This document shows positions 62,989 to 64,000 of a stretch of DNA of 64,000 bases, piece after piece. Origin of the DNA: Anseranas semipalmata (lineage: Eukaryota; Chordata; Aves; Anseriformes; Anseranatidae); contig VXAA01003334.1 in NCBI GenBank assembly GCA_013399115.1, forward strand, positions 393,464 to 457,463. The letters are read 5' to 3'. Positions within the stretch are counted from its first letter, which is position 1. The number at the start of each line of letters is the position of its first letter. The translations under genes and the position numbers were made by a program. Below the pieces are notes generated by a model. The model was not told where the DNA came from. It was given only the letters and a program-made list of their open reading frames with translations, and ran no database searches.

Positions 62989-64000
62989 GTGAGCTCATGA
63001 TCTTGTTTTCTATCTAACTGCTGTACTTCGCTGCAATCTGAAGTAGATTAAAAAGTTGCTATAATCTTAAATCAAAAAGAAAAACAAAAGAAATTGCATG
63101 TATCCTCTCAGCAGACTCCGTAATAGCTGTTTTCAAGTTATTATAATTTGATGGCTGTGTTCAGCTAGCAATGACAATCTTATCAAAATGTTCTGTAACA
63201 TCTACAGTATGTTGTCAAGGCAGTTAGGGCTTCTAGCTTTAGCTCCTGATCTAGTAAAGCACTTGAGCACATGGCTAATTTAAGCAAATTGAATAGCGCC
63301 GCCGATACACAACTGTTTGTGTGTTTGAAGTATACTATGTAAAATACCAGCTTTAAGCATACAGCCAGATTAGTGTCTGATTGAATACCTGGAATGAGAT
63401 TATCCTTTTGTGCTGAGAACAAAACATAGACAAAGCTGCTGGTTTTCACATTCACAGGAAACATAGTCTGATCTAATAGCATATTTTATGTTACCCTTAT
63501 CAGATTCTTTTCAGTGCTCCTGTGTGACAGGTGTCTGTGTTAAGATGTCTCCAGTCCTATATGGAACGTTGCAGTGGAGAGAATGTGCCCAAGTATCAGG
63601 ACTTTGAAACACTAAAAAGCCATTCTTTGTCACAGGAGAAAGTGAGGGTTGTCATCCCTGTGTCATCTCATCACCCTCTCAAAATAATGAATTGAATTCC
63701 TGGATTTTGAGTTGTTTGTGATTTGTGTTAAGCTGTTTTCCTCTAATGTTTTATTGATATTGTTTTTTATGTAACAGATCTTAACTCTTCAAATAATACT
63801 CTGTCTGTATACCAGAAAATATCAACAGCTACAGTACTGCATTTCTAATTGCAAAAATTAAGTTTCTTAATGTATGGAACATTTTAAAACCACTGATTAG
63901 GAATTTTTCTTGAAGGCCATTACAGAAGTTCATCTTACAAAAACTATATGGAATAAGAGAAATAATCAAAATAGTCTGGAAAATTTAAAACATGCTTTAA
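62989..64000 (+). other. ATP10A: Intron 7 of ATP10A (5' part)
   Basis: Begins with donor GTGAGC after exon 7. The next exon, expected to start with the ARRLxxYQE-like segment, is not seen before the window ends. No repeats or other features are recognised. Confidence 0.85.

Overview
This is a vertebrate, almost certainly avian, nuclear genomic window. The evidence is several CR1 LINE fragments with the typical octamer 3' tails (ATTCTATG/ATTCTGTG type), large introns, GT-AG splice sites and no prokaryotic gene structure. The CR1 density and tails fit a galliform or anseriform bird, but the species cannot be fixed from the sequence alone. Only one protein-coding gene is supported: a class 5 P4-type ATPase (phospholipid flippase) on the + strand. 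It matches ATP10A better than the paralogues ATP10B and ATP10D. Six consecutive internal coding exons are present, corresponding to exons 2-7 of the vertebrate gene. They lie at 31607-31811, 52257-52342, 58830-58936, 59042-59173, 61361-61494 and 62736-62988. Splice phases are compatible across all five internal junctions, and together the exons encode about 305 uninterrupted residues. Exon 1 (N-terminus and TM1-TM2) lies upstream of the window. The exons for most of the P and N domains and TM5-TM10 lie downstream.

Layout: 1-31606 is read as intron 1 (its upstream end is not in the window). It holds a minus-strand CR1 fragment near the start, a CpG-rich block near 9.4-9.8 kb, an unexplained inverted repeat pair at 16.5/17.3 kb, and a relatively young plus-strand CR1 at 22.3-23.0 kb. 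Exon 2 (A-domain DGET motif) is followed by a 20.4-kb intron. That intron holds one plus-strand CR1 (33.5-34.4 kb), one minus-strand CR1 (39.0-40.1 kb) and an (AAAAG)14 microsatellite. Exon 3 is followed by a 6.5-kb intron with a small CR1 scrap and a compact CpG island-like segment (55.67-55.93 kb). Exons 4 and 5 are separated by only 105 bp. Exons 6 and 7 complete TM3, TM4 and the DKTGT phosphorylation site. The last kilobase is intron 7.

Functionally the window is one piece of one gene. The encoded segment covers the actuator domain, the TM3-TM4 hairpin with the P4-type PISL motif, and the catalytic aspartate. I see no other protein-coding gene, tRNA, rRNA or CRISPR array, and no previously undescribed multi-gene system. 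The best leads for a second look are the inverted repeat in intron 1, the two intragenic CpG-rich blocks, a 58-codon small ORF in intron 1 and a possible phase-0 cassette exon in intron 2.
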